Of a stretch of 64,000 nucleotides of DNA, positions 36,601-43,859 are shown in pieces; the first letter of the stretch is position 1; each line of letters opens with the position of its first letter. Made by a program: the position numbers and the translations under genes. The notes beneath the pieces are model-generated. The model saw only the letters and a program-made list of their open reading frames with translations. It was not told the origin of the DNA and did no database searches. The stretch is taken from NCBI RefSeq assembly GCF_000025325.1, contig NC_013748.1:1-64000 (forward strand), in the 5' to 3' direction. Origin of the DNA: Haloterrigena turkmenica DSM 5511. Lineage in GTDB: Archaea; Halobacteriota; Halobacteria; Halobacteriales; Natrialbaceae.

Positions 36601-36922
36601 CGTTTACCTCCTTACCTATTCTTTCATCTAGTTCAAGAAGTAGCTCAGTTCGGATGGATCCTTCCGCGTGAGACCAAGCATCAAATTCCACAAAAACAGT
36701 ATCTTCAAACTCTTCTTTTGCCCTGAGACGATTATACAACATCCGGATTATAGAGGTTTTACCGGAACCCCACTCTCCGAAGATACCGATGTGCCACGGT
36801 GGATTAGCATTTCGTAGAATCCTCTCTAAACTGTCTGCGTACTCTTTGTGTCCAAATTCATCATCGGTCTCTGAGGTAATAGCTCGATCCGCTAAGTAGA
36901 GATCTTCATTCTCAGGAGGCAT
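33641..36922 (-). CDS. KAP-family P-loop NTPase
   Basis: The 1093-aa product is a KAP NTPase: Walker A GEWGSGKT (residues 49-56), two membrane helices inserted in the P-loop domain (about 152-168 and 176-194), and Walker B ISIDNLDRC (about 235-243). A long helical C-terminal region of over 700 residues follows. KAP NTPases are membrane-linked and appear in animal and bacterial membrane signalling and in bacterial antiphage loci. GC is far lower than its neighbours, a sign of transfer. Its partners here may be the Mrr-like nuclease and the integrase. Role in defence is inferred from context. Confidence 0.9.
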   Translation of the reverse strand: MPPENEDLYLADRAITSETDDEFGHKEYADSLERILRNANPPWHIGIFGEWGSGKTSIIRMLYNRLRAKEEFEDTVFVEFDAWSHAEGSIRTELLLELDERIGKEVNGEESDGILGEDEITGRLYDVEEEEEVSRPANPKEVIVNFWEDSPILTISFVVIAGAAVLLQYLGQSTLASVAVTGLLLPILGYILQQLDTVAQTIQKKFLHPRKEWSGAYQRIFEDIIEKSNAETIVISIDNLDRCESSTVYDVLVSLKTFMENDNCIYLIPCDDKALESHIKSIDKGEYFEEGKNEREFLRKFFQTHIRIPPFLPEDIEEYTETENQRLSNPFEEEALDVLTNAYIDNPRRIKHALNRLSTLRVLAEEIEETGGLTEGRITNNIPFLAKVSILEEEYPEFYDTLSENPQLLGDINNYFRDQLGDSSDQNRIEAVLKPDDGSEKNGNQESRLEAFLRSTRRIHIENPNPFLNLSEPSYATSLTDVDGFLQNLRTGQEEEVRKELEQVDDYGPYVDAIENTVQEYTTKRREQPLFGTIDTTIAAFDEFDQRSQGRLIRLLGESLTVEPGKGFLVDLEPNSVFPIIIQMRDPDSESLLAEYADLLVDGKDLRKNILEAFVNYAEDIPQSIARKASNQVESLGDDKFKTALDCINSFEEAKNCIIRTKTLERAVSMIELQDNKNEFTDTEYYTRFEDVASQKARGAYATHLLDLRQDYSSNQEQQVDQELAVRLLDIKGHILQSSGEKVFEGIRDIVKNSGNRQPVDLVEICFHFYDSFPTTTQDEFHSWLSELFRNWNANNTEELFDLSDEYRVSIVETEEEVNSILQQIPNPIDNESFVKNKIIPVIPEEFSQDLHEKVKNLIKNNNNNHSQLGIDTFTEYSDRFEPIWGEVIDICGNQANRENNINRKRRYLEVGAKIFSKLNGPEQESYISQIDNLLSGNQNEYQLYRDLWEKIESDVDSDRKETVAEDVRNELAQAFSRNQNPGHLDALIEVMSSITGYLVEENGQQFMDRISKQLTQNNLNDRQKARVLGHISEFDGFFGKEDQILDRLENLLKRSNHNNVSQNAEVLLDKFENLGKVDEARIDQIREDYLLN

Positions 36923-36944
36923 TAACGAAAATTCGTTTCTCCAA

Positions 36945-36954
36945 TCATAAATAG
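36945..36954 (-). promoter_or_regulatory. TATA box for the KAP NTPase gene
   Basis: CTATTTATGA on the minus strand lies about 28 bp before the ATG at 36922, matching a leaderless start. Confidence 0.6.
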
Positions 36955-37065
36955 CCTGTCTCTTTACAAAGTGAACTATCTCTGGCCGCGTCGCGCGAAT
37001 ATATTGCAGCCTTCCTCTCAGTCCTTATTGTTTTAGTCGGGATTTTGCAACTCGTTAGATAACGA

Positions 37066-38175
37066 TCAATCCCGTACCTCATCAATCGAGTCAGCTACGT
37101 TCTCAGCCTGGATGTCCGAATACGCCTTATGTGTGGTTTCGATCGATTCGTGTCGGAGCGCCTTTTGTGCTAACTCGGAGTGGCCTTTTTCGTACAGTTC
37201 AGCACCGAGCGCCCGTCTCGCACCGTGAGGTTGCAGATAGTTCGTGTCGCCATCGACCTCGATACCAGCCTCGTCGGTGAGCTGCTTGAGAATCTGCCGA
37301 CCGGCCTCCTTGGTGATCGACGGTGGGATGATCTCCCGCTCGCGAAGAATTGAATCAATATCGCTACCTGGTTCCGGCCGATCGCCCGTGGCGTTCTCGA
37401 CTGCTTTGTACTTGCTCGCAGCGTGATCCGTCGGGAACAACGGCCACTCGTCGGTCGGTGGGTCTTGAACGCGCTCGAACCGCGACAGGGCGTCGTGTGC
37501 GGCCTCGGTCAGTCCAACAGGTTCGTACTCGCGTGACTTGCCGTACACTTCGATCCGGCCGCGCTCGAGGTCGACGTCATCCCACCGGAGGCCTTTCCGT
37601 GCATCGTCGTTTCTGTCGCGAAAGAGTTCGGCCCCACGGAGGCCGAGTTCCGCGAGCAGAATGACGATGGTTCGGTCACGGTAGGCCCGTTCAAGCGGGA
37701 CATCGATGGTCTCCTCGCGAGCCATCCGGACGCGTTCGTCGGCGTACTCGAGGAGTCGCTTCCGCTGCTCAGGTTCCCAGAACTGGGTCTCGCCGGTCGA
37801 TTTGTCTTCGGGAAGGAACTCCTCCGCCCGTTCGGTCTGTGCGGGATTCGTATCGAGCAGCTCGTCGCGAACACAGAACGAGAGGAACGCCCGGACGTAG
37901 GCGAAGTACGTATTCGCCGTCGACCCAGCGATTTCCCCGTTGGCTTTCTTCGTCTTGAGACGTAGTCCGTACTCGCGACAGTCGCCCGAGTCGATCTGGC
38001 CGACGTACTCGATTCCCTCGCTCTTGCAGAAGTCAGCGAAGTCGTCGAGGACGGGTTTCATCGTAGCTCGGCTGCCGCCGGCCTCGAGTTTCTTCTCGAG
38101 GTAGCGGTTCACCGTCTCTTCGACGGTCTTTCCCTTGGGGTTGCGGTCTCGAGACGTAGCTTTTTCCCGGCTCAT
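37066..38175 (-). CDS. Tyrosine recombinase / integrase
   Basis: The 369-aa product has a SAM-like N-terminal DNA-binding domain (about 18-110) and a catalytic domain with the four-residue signature: Arg180 (LGLRGAEL), His317-x-x-Arg320 (QPHGARR), His342 (LRHESIETT) and Tyr352 (KAYSDI). It is of the XerC/D-like type common in haloarchaeal plasmids and proviruses. Its start overlaps the stop of the small gene upstream (ATGA). It probably integrates or resolves the element; the att site is not identified. Confidence 0.92.
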   Translation of the reverse strand: MSREKATSRDRNPKGKTVEETVNRYLEKKLEAGGSRATMKPVLDDFADFCKSEGIEYVGQIDSGDCREYGLRLKTKKANGEIAGSTANTYFAYVRAFLSFCVRDELLDTNPAQTERAEEFLPEDKSTGETQFWEPEQRKRLLEYADERVRMAREETIDVPLERAYRDRTIVILLAELGLRGAELFRDRNDDARKGLRWDDVDLERGRIEVYGKSREYEPVGLTEAAHDALSRFERVQDPPTDEWPLFPTDHAASKYKAVENATGDRPEPGSDIDSILREREIIPPSITKEAGRQILKQLTDEAGIEVDGDTNYLQPHGARRALGAELYEKGHSELAQKALRHESIETTHKAYSDIQAENVADSIDEVRD

Positions 38176-38417
38176 TCGTTGCTACTGATGGAGTACTCGT
38201 CGAGCAGAACTTGCTCATCGTTTAGCGCTGACTCAAGAAGGTCATCTAACTCATCGTCGTCTATCTCCCCGTCCGCATATGCCTCTTTCACCTCGTCAAC
38301 GTCCGGGTACCAGTACTTCGCAACGGAACCGTCGTCTTGGGTCACAAATAGAGAGCCGCGGTGATTGACCGCGACAGAACTTACTTCGGTTGTATCCTCC
38401 GAATTTCCCTCTGGCAT
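38172..38417 (-). CDS. Small SHOCT-like protein coupled to the integrase
   Basis: The 81-aa product has a beta-propeller-like front (SLFVTQDDGSVAKYWYPDV) and an acidic helical tail (KEAYADGEIDDDELDDLL) like the SHOCT motif. I chose the ATG at 38417; an in-frame ATG at 38483 would add 22 residues. The 4-bp overlap with the integrase start means they are translated together, so it may modulate recombination. Confidence 0.68.
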   Translation of the reverse strand: MPEGNSEDTTEVSSVAVNHRGSLFVTQDDGSVAKYWYPDVDEVKEAYADGEIDDDELDDLLESALNDEQVLLDEYSISSNE

Positions 38418-38666
38418 GATCCTCACTGCGGGGTACAGCTTCGGGGCTAGTAAATCTACTTGGTCAAACTGGTATTTAAACAAGTACTTGCTGGAATGGC
38501 TCTATCGGGTGTTCGCGGTGTTCTCGAGTCTTCTACCCTGAAAATCGTATGTTCTAAACTGTATAGTGCTATATCAACTGCGGGCCGAAACTCAAAACTC
38601 GACTCGAGTAGTGAGTCGTCCAAAACCGGCGGTCTCGAGAACGGACACGGCGGTTAGAGAATAAGA
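38418..38666. other. Intergenic region, no clear gene
   Basis: This 249-bp stretch is moderately AT-rich. It holds the promoter region of the integrase pair and is one of the places an attachment site might lie, but I see no tRNA 3' end. Confidence 0.4.
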
Positions 38667-39044
38667 CTACTCTCGATTCCAGTCGTCGTCCTCCTCGAGA
38701 GGCTTCTCAACAACCCAGATATTGGCATGAAGCGAAACACCTTCTTCTAGATCCTTGTCGTCAAAGTCGTAATCGTGAAAGTGATAGTCCAGTCGGCGGT
38801 GGACAACTTCATACCGATCTGACGCGGAAACAACCTCTGCTTCCCCATCCATATTCTCAAATGATCCAGACATCCTAAGATCGGCAAGCGAGATGATGTC
38901 GCCGACAGCAGGAGCAGTCATTTCAGTGGGGATAATTCGGTCAGTGAGTTCTTCTTCGCTTTCACGATCGTAAATGGTCAGAGAAGTGTAGTCCATTTCT
39001 GTTTGGGTTAGATTCACATTGACCGTTGTTTCATTGTTTTGCAT
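38667..39044 (-). CDS. Unknown soluble protein
   Basis: The 125-aa product is beta-rich and acidic, with a central IPTEMTAPAVGDIISLADL and a repeated DYHFHDYDFDDKDLEEG stretch. It has no membrane helix or known motif. Its GC is lower than that of the small genes at its right. Unrecognised. Confidence 0.6.
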   Translation of the reverse strand: MQNNETTVNVNLTQTEMDYTSLTIYDRESEEELTDRIIPTEMTAPAVGDIISLADLRMSGSFENMDGEAEVVSASDRYEVVHRRLDYHFHDYDFDDKDLEEGVSLHANIWVVEKPLEEDDDWNRE

Positions 39045-39147
39045 AGTGAATAGTCATGGCTGCTTACCAGAAAAGGGTTCCGTGACTGGGGTGAAAGTAA
39101 ACGTCAAGCCGTCTCGCCACCGGCAAACGGCGCGAGTCTCTGCTTTT

Positions 39148-39324
39148 CTATTCGAGTTTCGTTCGCTGGGCCAGCGCATCCACGACCTCGAGTCCGTGAC
39201 TCGCAGCGATCTCCTCTGCGAGTACCCACGCGCGAGCCGCCCGTTCGGGTTGGATTGCTTTGCGATCGTGATGGTATTCGACCAGCGCCTCGATGACCAG
39301 GAGGTCTTCCTGTGGGTTTCGCAT
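39148..39324 (-). CDS. 58-aa helical protein
   Basis: The 58-aa product (from MRNPQEDLLV) is predicted helical, with EALVEYHHDRKAIQP and AARAWVLAEEIAASHGL segments. The upstream frame is unlike coding sequence, so this ATG is preferred. It heads a small minus-strand group. Unrecognised. Confidence 0.5.
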   Translation of the reverse strand: MRNPQEDLLVIEALVEYHHDRKAIQPERAARAWVLAEEIAASHGLEVVDALAQRTKLE

Positions 39325-39361
39325 ACCGCCGTTGGCCGCGGCTTCGAATAAAAAGTCGCGG

Positions 39362-39634
39362 CTAGTCGTCCTCGAGCCATTCATCCAGCTCGCCGAGCGC
39401 GCCCTCGGCGACGACCAGATGGTCGAACTCCGGCGGCTGGTGGCGACCGGGCGTCGGCTTGCGCAACGTGACGAAGTAGTGGGTCTCCTCGAGCGGAACA
39501 GTCGCACCCGTGACGGCACAGACGGCCGCGCCGGAATCGTTGGTCGTCCGACGGGGCACCGTCGTCACCTGCCAGCCGTCCTCGCGATCGGGCGGCGATC
39601 GGCCACGGACACGTTGGGTTCGGGACTGGGACAT
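39362..39634 (-). CDS. Small unknown protein
   Basis: The 90-aa product starts with a basic, Arg-rich N terminus, then a beta-rich core (AAVCAVTGATVPLEETHYFVTL) and an acidic tail (GALGELDEWLEDD). The core has one Cys and a His, so zinc binding is not clear. Unrecognised, but codon use fits the neighbours. Confidence 0.6.
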   Translation of the reverse strand: MSQSRTQRVRGRSPPDREDGWQVTTVPRRTTNDSGAAVCAVTGATVPLEETHYFVTLRKPTPGRHQPPEFDHLVVAEGALGELDEWLEDD

Positions 39635-39673
39635 GCGCGAGTAGTAGGACTCGAGTCGAATCAGCGTGTCGGC

Positions 39674-39853
39674 CTACTCCCCGCGCTCGAGCACGTTCGT
39701 CCCACTCCGTTCGACCACGTTCCCCTCGGAATCGGTCTCGAGGATATCCTGGTAGACGGTTCCGCAGTCCCGGCACTCCCACGCGAGCGGGTTGTGATGG
39801 ACCCGCCGGTCGGGAGAGCCACAGGCCGGGCAGGATTCGTCAACATCGGGCAT
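39674..39853 (-). CDS. 59-aa zinc-ribbon protein
   Basis: The 59-aa product opens MPDVDESCPACGSPDR and continues to ECRDCGTVYQDILE, two CxxC pairs about 20 residues apart, which form a classic zinc ribbon. The tail is acidic. It may bind nucleic acid or protein. It lies between two other small genes in the same strand and spacing. Confidence 0.7.
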   Translation of the reverse strand: MPDVDESCPACGSPDRRVHHNPLAWECRDCGTVYQDILETDSEGNVVERSGTNVLERGE

Positions 39854-39892
39854 ATGCGAGCGATTCGGGCGGGTGCGAATAGGTGTTCTGGC

Positions 39893-40099
39893 CTACTTGT
39901 CGCCCTCGAGTGTCTCGCGAAAGCCCTCAGCGGACCATTCAGCCTCGGGAACCTCCGCGCCCTCTATCTCGAGGTCGTCAAAGATCGCTTTCAGCGCCGG
40001 CAGATCATCGGCACGAAACTCGTATTCGCGGCCGTTGACCGTCATCGTCGCCGTGTCCGGTGCGGACGCGTCGAACCTGTCGATCGGTGCGTCGGTCAT
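39893..40099 (-). CDS. 68-aa acidic protein
   Basis: The product has a short beta strand (TMTVNGREYEFRA) followed by an acidic amphipathic helix (LPALKAIFDDLEIEGAEV). ATGA overlap with the membrane gene at 40096 shows translational coupling. Unrecognised. Confidence 0.65.
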   Translation of the reverse strand: MTDAPIDRFDASAPDTATMTVNGREYEFRADDLPALKAIFDDLEIEGAEVPEAEWSAEGFRETLEGDK

Positions 40100-40428
40100 A
40101 CCAGTTCCTCCGGTTCGGGATTCGCGACGTAGTTCGATAGATAGCCGGCGACCGTCGCGACCAGGACGGGCCGCCACGTCGCGGTGGCGATCGCCGCGAT
40201 CGTCTCGAGTGCGAACAGCGGGCGGTGGTAGAGCACGACCCCGCCCAGGCCAAGTACAATCGCCACGACCTCGGCAAGCACGACGAGTTGGAGCACGACT
40301 TCGGTGTAGAACCGCCACGTCGCTGTCTGTGCGTCGATCCGTTCGGCCCGTTCTCGAGCGGCTTCCGAGACGCGCGTCTCGCCGAACTCGGAGAGTGGGC
40401 CCGTCGGACCGTCGGTGTCTGTCGCCAT
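40096..40428 (-). CDS. Small membrane protein
   Basis: The 110-aa product has a charged N terminus (residues 1-37), then two membrane helices (about 42-66 and 70-95). It is the first gene of the minus group and faces the plus operon at 40609. Unrecognised. Confidence 0.7.
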   Translation of the reverse strand: MATDTDGPTGPLSEFGETRVSEAARERAERIDAQTATWRFYTEVVLQLVVLAEVVAIVLGLGGVVLYHRPLFALETIAAIATATWRPVLVATVAGYLSNYVANPEPEELV

Positions 40429-40516
40429 ACCTGAATGTCGCCAGTCTCCGGGGTAAGCGTTTCCCTCGCAACGCCCGGATTCGCCAGTCTCGCCTACCCA
40501 AGCCGCCGGTAGTCGG

Positions 40517-40546
40517 GGATAGCCTTAACTATCCGTTACACGTAAC
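40517..40546. repeat. Two adjacent palindromes, candidate operator
   Basis: GGATAG-CCTTAA-CTATCC (40517-40534) is followed at once by GTTAC-AC-GTAAC (40535-40546). Both lie in the divergent promoter region between 40428 and 40609. They are likely binding sites of a dimeric regulator controlling both directions. Confidence 0.55.
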
Positions 40547-40608
40547 TTACAACTATGATTTCGGGCGCCTCGCATACTCGAGGACGCCGGAATCAGGAGA
40601 TCTAAGAC

Positions 40609-40899
40609 ATGAGCCAATCCCAACAGACGGCACGACCGATCGGACGGCTACAAGCACAGCGCGACCCGCTGGCCGACTGTGACGACGACCAGGTGCTCCG
40701 GTGTGACGATCCGACGACCGGCTGGCGGTGGTTCTACGAGGTTCGTGGCGACGGGCGAGTCGAACGCTACCACGAGTACCACGGCTACGGCCGAGAGATC
40801 GTTCCGCGCGAGCACGCCAGCGAGACGGCCCGCCTCGAGCGGGTGGAGAGTGTGGCGGTCTCGAGGGTGCATTTGGCTGTTGCACGGGGTGACGTGTAG
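40609..40899 (+). CDS. Small unknown protein
   Basis: The 96-aa product starts MSQSQQTARPIG and has a folded core with LRCDDPTTGWRWFYEVRGDGRVERYH, a beta-sheet with many aromatic residues. No zinc motif is complete. It abuts the next gene (TAG-ATG). It is the first of eleven tightly packed genes. Unrecognised. Confidence 0.65.
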   Translation: MSQSQQTARPIGRLQAQRDPLADCDDDQVLRCDDPTTGWRWFYEVRGDGRVERYHEYHGYGREIVPREHASETARLERVESVAVSRVHLAVARGDV

Positions 40900-41409
40900 A
40901 TGAGTAGCGATCTAGACCAATTCGAGCAGTGGCTTCGAGAGCGACGGGAAGGGGCGAAATCGGACTACGAGAACAGCGGCCCGCGGTCGTCGAACCCACG
41001 GCAAAGCGATATTCGACTAGGGAAGTCTCGCGCCTACAAGGAGGTCTACCGGGAGTTCCTCGAGTGGCGCTACGAGGACGAATCGGGTGATACCGGCGAG
41101 AGTGACGACGACCATCCGTATGCGCTGGCCGGCGAAGGTGGCGGGATTCCGTCCCAGCCCGGTTGCCCATACGGCGAGTGGGAGAATGCGATCATGGACG
41201 CCGTCAACAGCGACGCGCACACGGTCGAACTTGTCGGGGCGGCAGACGGAAGCGCACAGGTCGAGATCGACGGCACGCCCATGTTTGAGGGCGTCGCCTA
41301 CCCGCCCCAACAGTTCACAATCGGCGGGTGCGAGGAATATCTCTCACCCGAGGGCGTGGCGAAGCTTCGCGAGGTCGCCGAGAGCGAGCGAGGTGAGGTC
41401 GGTGAGTAG
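40900..41409 (+). CDS. Unknown acidic protein
   Basis: The 169-aa product has an amphipathic N-terminal helix (DQFEQWLRERREGAKSDYEN), an acidic linker and a C-terminal beta region (VELVGAADGSAQVEID). Start ATGAGTAGCGAT is part of a repeated start context in this operon. The stop TAG lies inside the next gene's GTG start region (GTGAGTAG). Unrecognised. Confidence 0.65.
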   Translation: MSSDLDQFEQWLRERREGAKSDYENSGPRSSNPRQSDIRLGKSRAYKEVYREFLEWRYEDESGDTGESDDDHPYALAGEGGGIPSQPGCPYGEWENAIMDAVNSDAHTVELVGAADGSAQVEIDGTPMFEGVAYPPQQFTIGGCEEYLSPEGVAKLREVAESERGEVGE

Positions 41410-41977
41410 CGAATCCGCCGAGTGCCGATACTGCGAGACGACCCTCTCCGGGGACGACCCCACGTATCGCGTCCTCTATGGGAAATTCGAGCACGCCCAC
41501 GACGGCGTGGTCTCGAACAAGCTCGTCGCCGGGCCGAACGAAACCCTCGAGCCCGGCACCGACGAACGCTACTACTGTCTCGGCTGTTACAAAGAGCACC
41601 ACGACCGAGAGCCGGGCGCGCATTTCGAGTACGAAAGCGCCGACGAGCTGTGGGCGATTCTCGAGGCCGCAGACGGGCGGCTGGTCGCCGACGCCAGACC
41701 CATGACGATCGGCGGTCGCGGCTGGTTCCGCGTCGTCGACGGCGACCTCGAAGCCCGGCATTCGGTGATGGTCAAGGGCGGCGAGGACGACGACTGGGAT
41801 ATCGGCTTCGAGACCGAACCCACACCCGACTTCGGCGAAGAGGACTTTTACGAGTTCTTCGGCGGCGACAAGGAGATTCGACTCGTCTATTTGAAGTCGG
41901 TCGAAGAGACGCCGCTGGTCGCCGGGATGAATCGAACGCTTGGGGCGGTCGACAACGCGGAGGGTAACGATGAGTAG
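41402..41977 (+). CDS. Zinc-finger-containing unknown protein, GTG start
   Basis: The 191-aa product has Cys pairs ECRYCETTLSGDD near its N terminus and YYCLGCYKEHH at about 60, together a zinc site. The rest is alpha/beta and acidic. The GTG at 41402 is chosen because it overlaps the stop of the gene before it (GTGAGTAG), the same spacing as the next pair (ATGAGTAG). Confidence 0.68.
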   Translation: MSSESAECRYCETTLSGDDPTYRVLYGKFEHAHDGVVSNKLVAGPNETLEPGTDERYYCLGCYKEHHDREPGAHFEYESADELWAILEAADGRLVADARPMTIGGRGWFRVVDGDLEARHSVMVKGGEDDDWDIGFETEPTPDFGEEDFYEFFGGDKEIRLVYLKSVEETPLVAGMNRTLGAVDNAEGNDE

Positions 41978-42380
41978 CGACGACCCACCCACCGGCCCGT
42001 TTCACTACACCGGTCCCGACGGCTTCCGGGCGTGGGGCTATCGCTTCCCGTCGGGGTTCATCATCCTCGAGTGGATTCCCGAGAGCGTCCCCGAAAGCGA
42101 CGAGAAAATCACGGGCGGCCACCAGTCGATCTACCACTCCTACGAGGACTTTCGGACAGTCTGTACCGGCGAGATTCACTGGGGCTGGTTCCCCGATTCG
42201 ACAGGCGATGAGTGGACACCCGAAGATCGCTGCCAGCGGGCGGTAACACAACTCAATTCACTCGAGACGATGATCCACGACGAAGACCTCAGCGAGGACG
42301 GCATTTGTGAGTACGTACGAGAGATCCGGGCCGGCCTTGGCGGGACGGGACGCGAGCGAGGTGAGGGCGATGGGGAGTGA
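41970..42380 (+). CDS. Unknown small protein
   Basis: The 136-aa product contains aromatic, beta-rich segments (GPFHYTGPDGFRAWGYRFPS) and a C-terminal helix (TQLNSLETMIHDEDL). It overlaps genes at both ends. No recognised motif. Confidence 0.62.
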   Translation: MSSDDPPTGPFHYTGPDGFRAWGYRFPSGFIILEWIPESVPESDEKITGGHQSIYHSYEDFRTVCTGEIHWGWFPDSTGDEWTPEDRCQRAVTQLNSLETMIHDEDLSEDGICEYVREIRAGLGGTGRERGEGDGE

Positions 42381-42558
42381 CGATCGCCAGTTCGAACACG
42401 ACCCCGTCGCGTGCGAGGGCTGTGGCGAGTACGTCGTCGTGACCCGCAACCCCGACGCCGAGTACGATGACGAGACGGTGCAGTTCGAATGCGGGTGTGC
42501 AGTTGGCTACATCGGCGCCGTCAAACCCGACTCGTGGACCGGAGGGGCGTTCCTATGA
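42370..42558 (+). CDS. 62-aa zinc-ribbon protein
   Basis: The product has VACEGCGEYVVVTRNPD and later VQFECGCAVGYIGAV, so CxxC and CxC pairs form a probable zinc ribbon. It starts within the previous gene's end by 11 bp. Unrecognised role. Confidence 0.65.
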   Translation: MGSDDRQFEHDPVACEGCGEYVVVTRNPDAEYDDETVQFECGCAVGYIGAVKPDSWTGGAFL

Positions 42559-42809
42559 GCGGTGTCCTTCGGAATCCCGACGCCGTGGTCGTCGGCGAGT
42601 GTGCCCACTGTGGCGTCGTCGTCGAACGCGACCTCGAGCAAGCGGGGCTGACGGTCGCGGAGAACCAGGAGATCGCCGAGGCCGTCGCGAAGAACCACGC
42701 CCATCGGTGTCCGAAGAGTGGCGAGGGGTGGCACGAGACGGTCGCCGTCGACGTGTCGGTCAAGCCGGCGGAGACTACAGCGGAACCGCGGGGTGTTGAA
42801 GGTGAGTGA
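42555..42809 (+). CDS. 84-aa zinc-binding protein
   Basis: The product has GECAHCGVVVERDLEQ near the start and a His-rich HAHRCPKSGEGWHE, giving a Cys2-His/Cys site. Its stop TGA sits inside the next gene's start (GTGAGTGA). Unrecognised. Confidence 0.62.
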   Translation: MSGVLRNPDAVVVGECAHCGVVVERDLEQAGLTVAENQEIAEAVAKNHAHRCPKSGEGWHETVAVDVSVKPAETTAEPRGVEGE

Positions 42810-43185
42810 AACCGTCACCGTCCACGTCTGGCAGGGCGGCCGGCTCGATAGTTACGACGAGCTGCTCGAGCGCGACCCCGACGTCTACGAGGTGCCGATC
42901 GCCGAGACCGAGTTCGGGAAAGTGTGGGAGGTCGGCGACGACGAACGGGTCATGCTCGCCGAGTCGATCGACCATCACGGCACCTACGCCTTTGACGTGC
43001 CAACCGACGAGCGCCCGGCGACGCTGAACGTGCACACGAACGATAGCTATCACGACCGCGAAGACTGGGGCGACCCGGTCGAACGTGGGCTCGAGTATCG
43101 CGAAGGGGACGACTACGAACCCTACCAGTGCGAAATGTGGGGTCGGATCATGATGTGGGTCGACCGGCCCGGTGAGAGTGAATGA
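42802..43185 (+). CDS. Unknown protein, GTG start
   Basis: The 127-aa product begins at a GTG that overlaps the gene before. It is beta-rich (VTVHVWQGGRLDSYDEL, LNVHTNDSYHDREDW) and acidic, with a Cys in its YQCEMWGRI segment. Coupled to the membrane gene that follows by ATGA. Unrecognised. Confidence 0.62.
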   Translation: MSETVTVHVWQGGRLDSYDELLERDPDVYEVPIAETEFGKVWEVGDDERVMLAESIDHHGTYAFDVPTDERPATLNVHTNDSYHDREDWGDPVERGLEYREGDDYEPYQCEMWGRIMMWVDRPGESE

Positions 43186-43445
43186 GTAGTGACCTACTCC
43201 ATGATCGGACCGGGGCGGCGTTCGCCTTCGGGATTGTCGGGGCGGCCTTCGGCGGGTCGGCGGTCGGCGCGGCGCTTGCCGATCTTGGATTCTACGACGT
43301 GTCGAATCCGTATTTCACCGCCGTCGTTGGTGGCGCGTGTATCGTCTTCGTTGCCGTGCTCGCTGGGTGGTATCTCCCATCGGCGGAGACGGTCGCCCGG
43401 CAGTGGCACGAACACCAGGCGCTCGAGGAGCGTGATTCGGAATGA
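43182..43445 (+). CDS. Two-helix membrane protein
   Basis: The 87-aa product has two glycine-rich membrane helices (about residues 10-32 and 44-66). The helix pair GIVGAAFGGSAVGAAL looks like a holin-like or small channel shape, but there is no proof. Coupled on both sides by ATGA. Confidence 0.68.
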   Translation: MSSDLLHDRTGAAFAFGIVGAAFGGSAVGAALADLGFYDVSNPYFTAVVGGACIVFVAVLAGWYLPSAETVARQWHEHQALEERDSE

Positions 43446-43684
43446 CCGACGAGAACACCGTTCCGACGCCCGCCGAAAGCGAACTCACGGGCACGCTCGA
43501 GACGGTCGCCGAGACCGAGACGGCCTACTGTCGCCTCTGTGATGAACCCGTCATCAGCGGGGCCGACAACTGGGGCGACGTGCTCGAGGCGCTGGCCGAC
43601 CACGGCATCGAGGCCCACGACCTTCCCGAGGACGAACCGTGGACGAACGAGATGCTGGCCGCCGAGGGTGAGTCCGATGGCTGA
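43442..43684 (+). CDS. Small Cys-containing protein
   Basis: The 80-aa product has AYCRLCDEPVISGADNWGD, a CxxC pair, and an acidic tail with HGIEAHDLPED. With His residues it may bind zinc. Its stop overlaps the next start (ATGGCTGA). Confidence 0.62.
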   Translation: MTDENTVPTPAESELTGTLETVAETETAYCRLCDEPVISGADNWGDVLEALADHGIEAHDLPEDEPWTNEMLAAEGESDG

Positions 43685-43859
43685 GTTCGGGGACTTTTTC
43701 ACCGAAACCGAGGCCTCCCGCGAGGGCTATCTGTGGAAGTACTACGACGACCATGGGCAGCCGAAACTGACATACAACCCAGATACCGTCGCGTTCCGCC
43801 GCGAGGTATTCGGTCACGAGTACACGATTATCAGCGGTTTCGAGCGTGATTCGGAATGA
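43677..43859 (+). CDS. 60-aa unknown protein
   Basis: The product starts MAEFGDFFTETEASREGY and has an aromatic, basic centre (WKYYDDHGQPKLTYNPDTV). It fits between two overlapping genes in the same operon and uses the 4-bp overlap. Unrecognised. Confidence 0.58.
   Translation: MAEFGDFFTETEASREGYLWKYYDDHGQPKLTYNPDTVAFRREVFGHEYTIISGFERDSE

Noticed and set aside
40555-40605. 16-aa leader ORF before the 40609 gene
   Set aside because: It has a start and stop but no motif, overlap or ribosome signal; chance is as likely.
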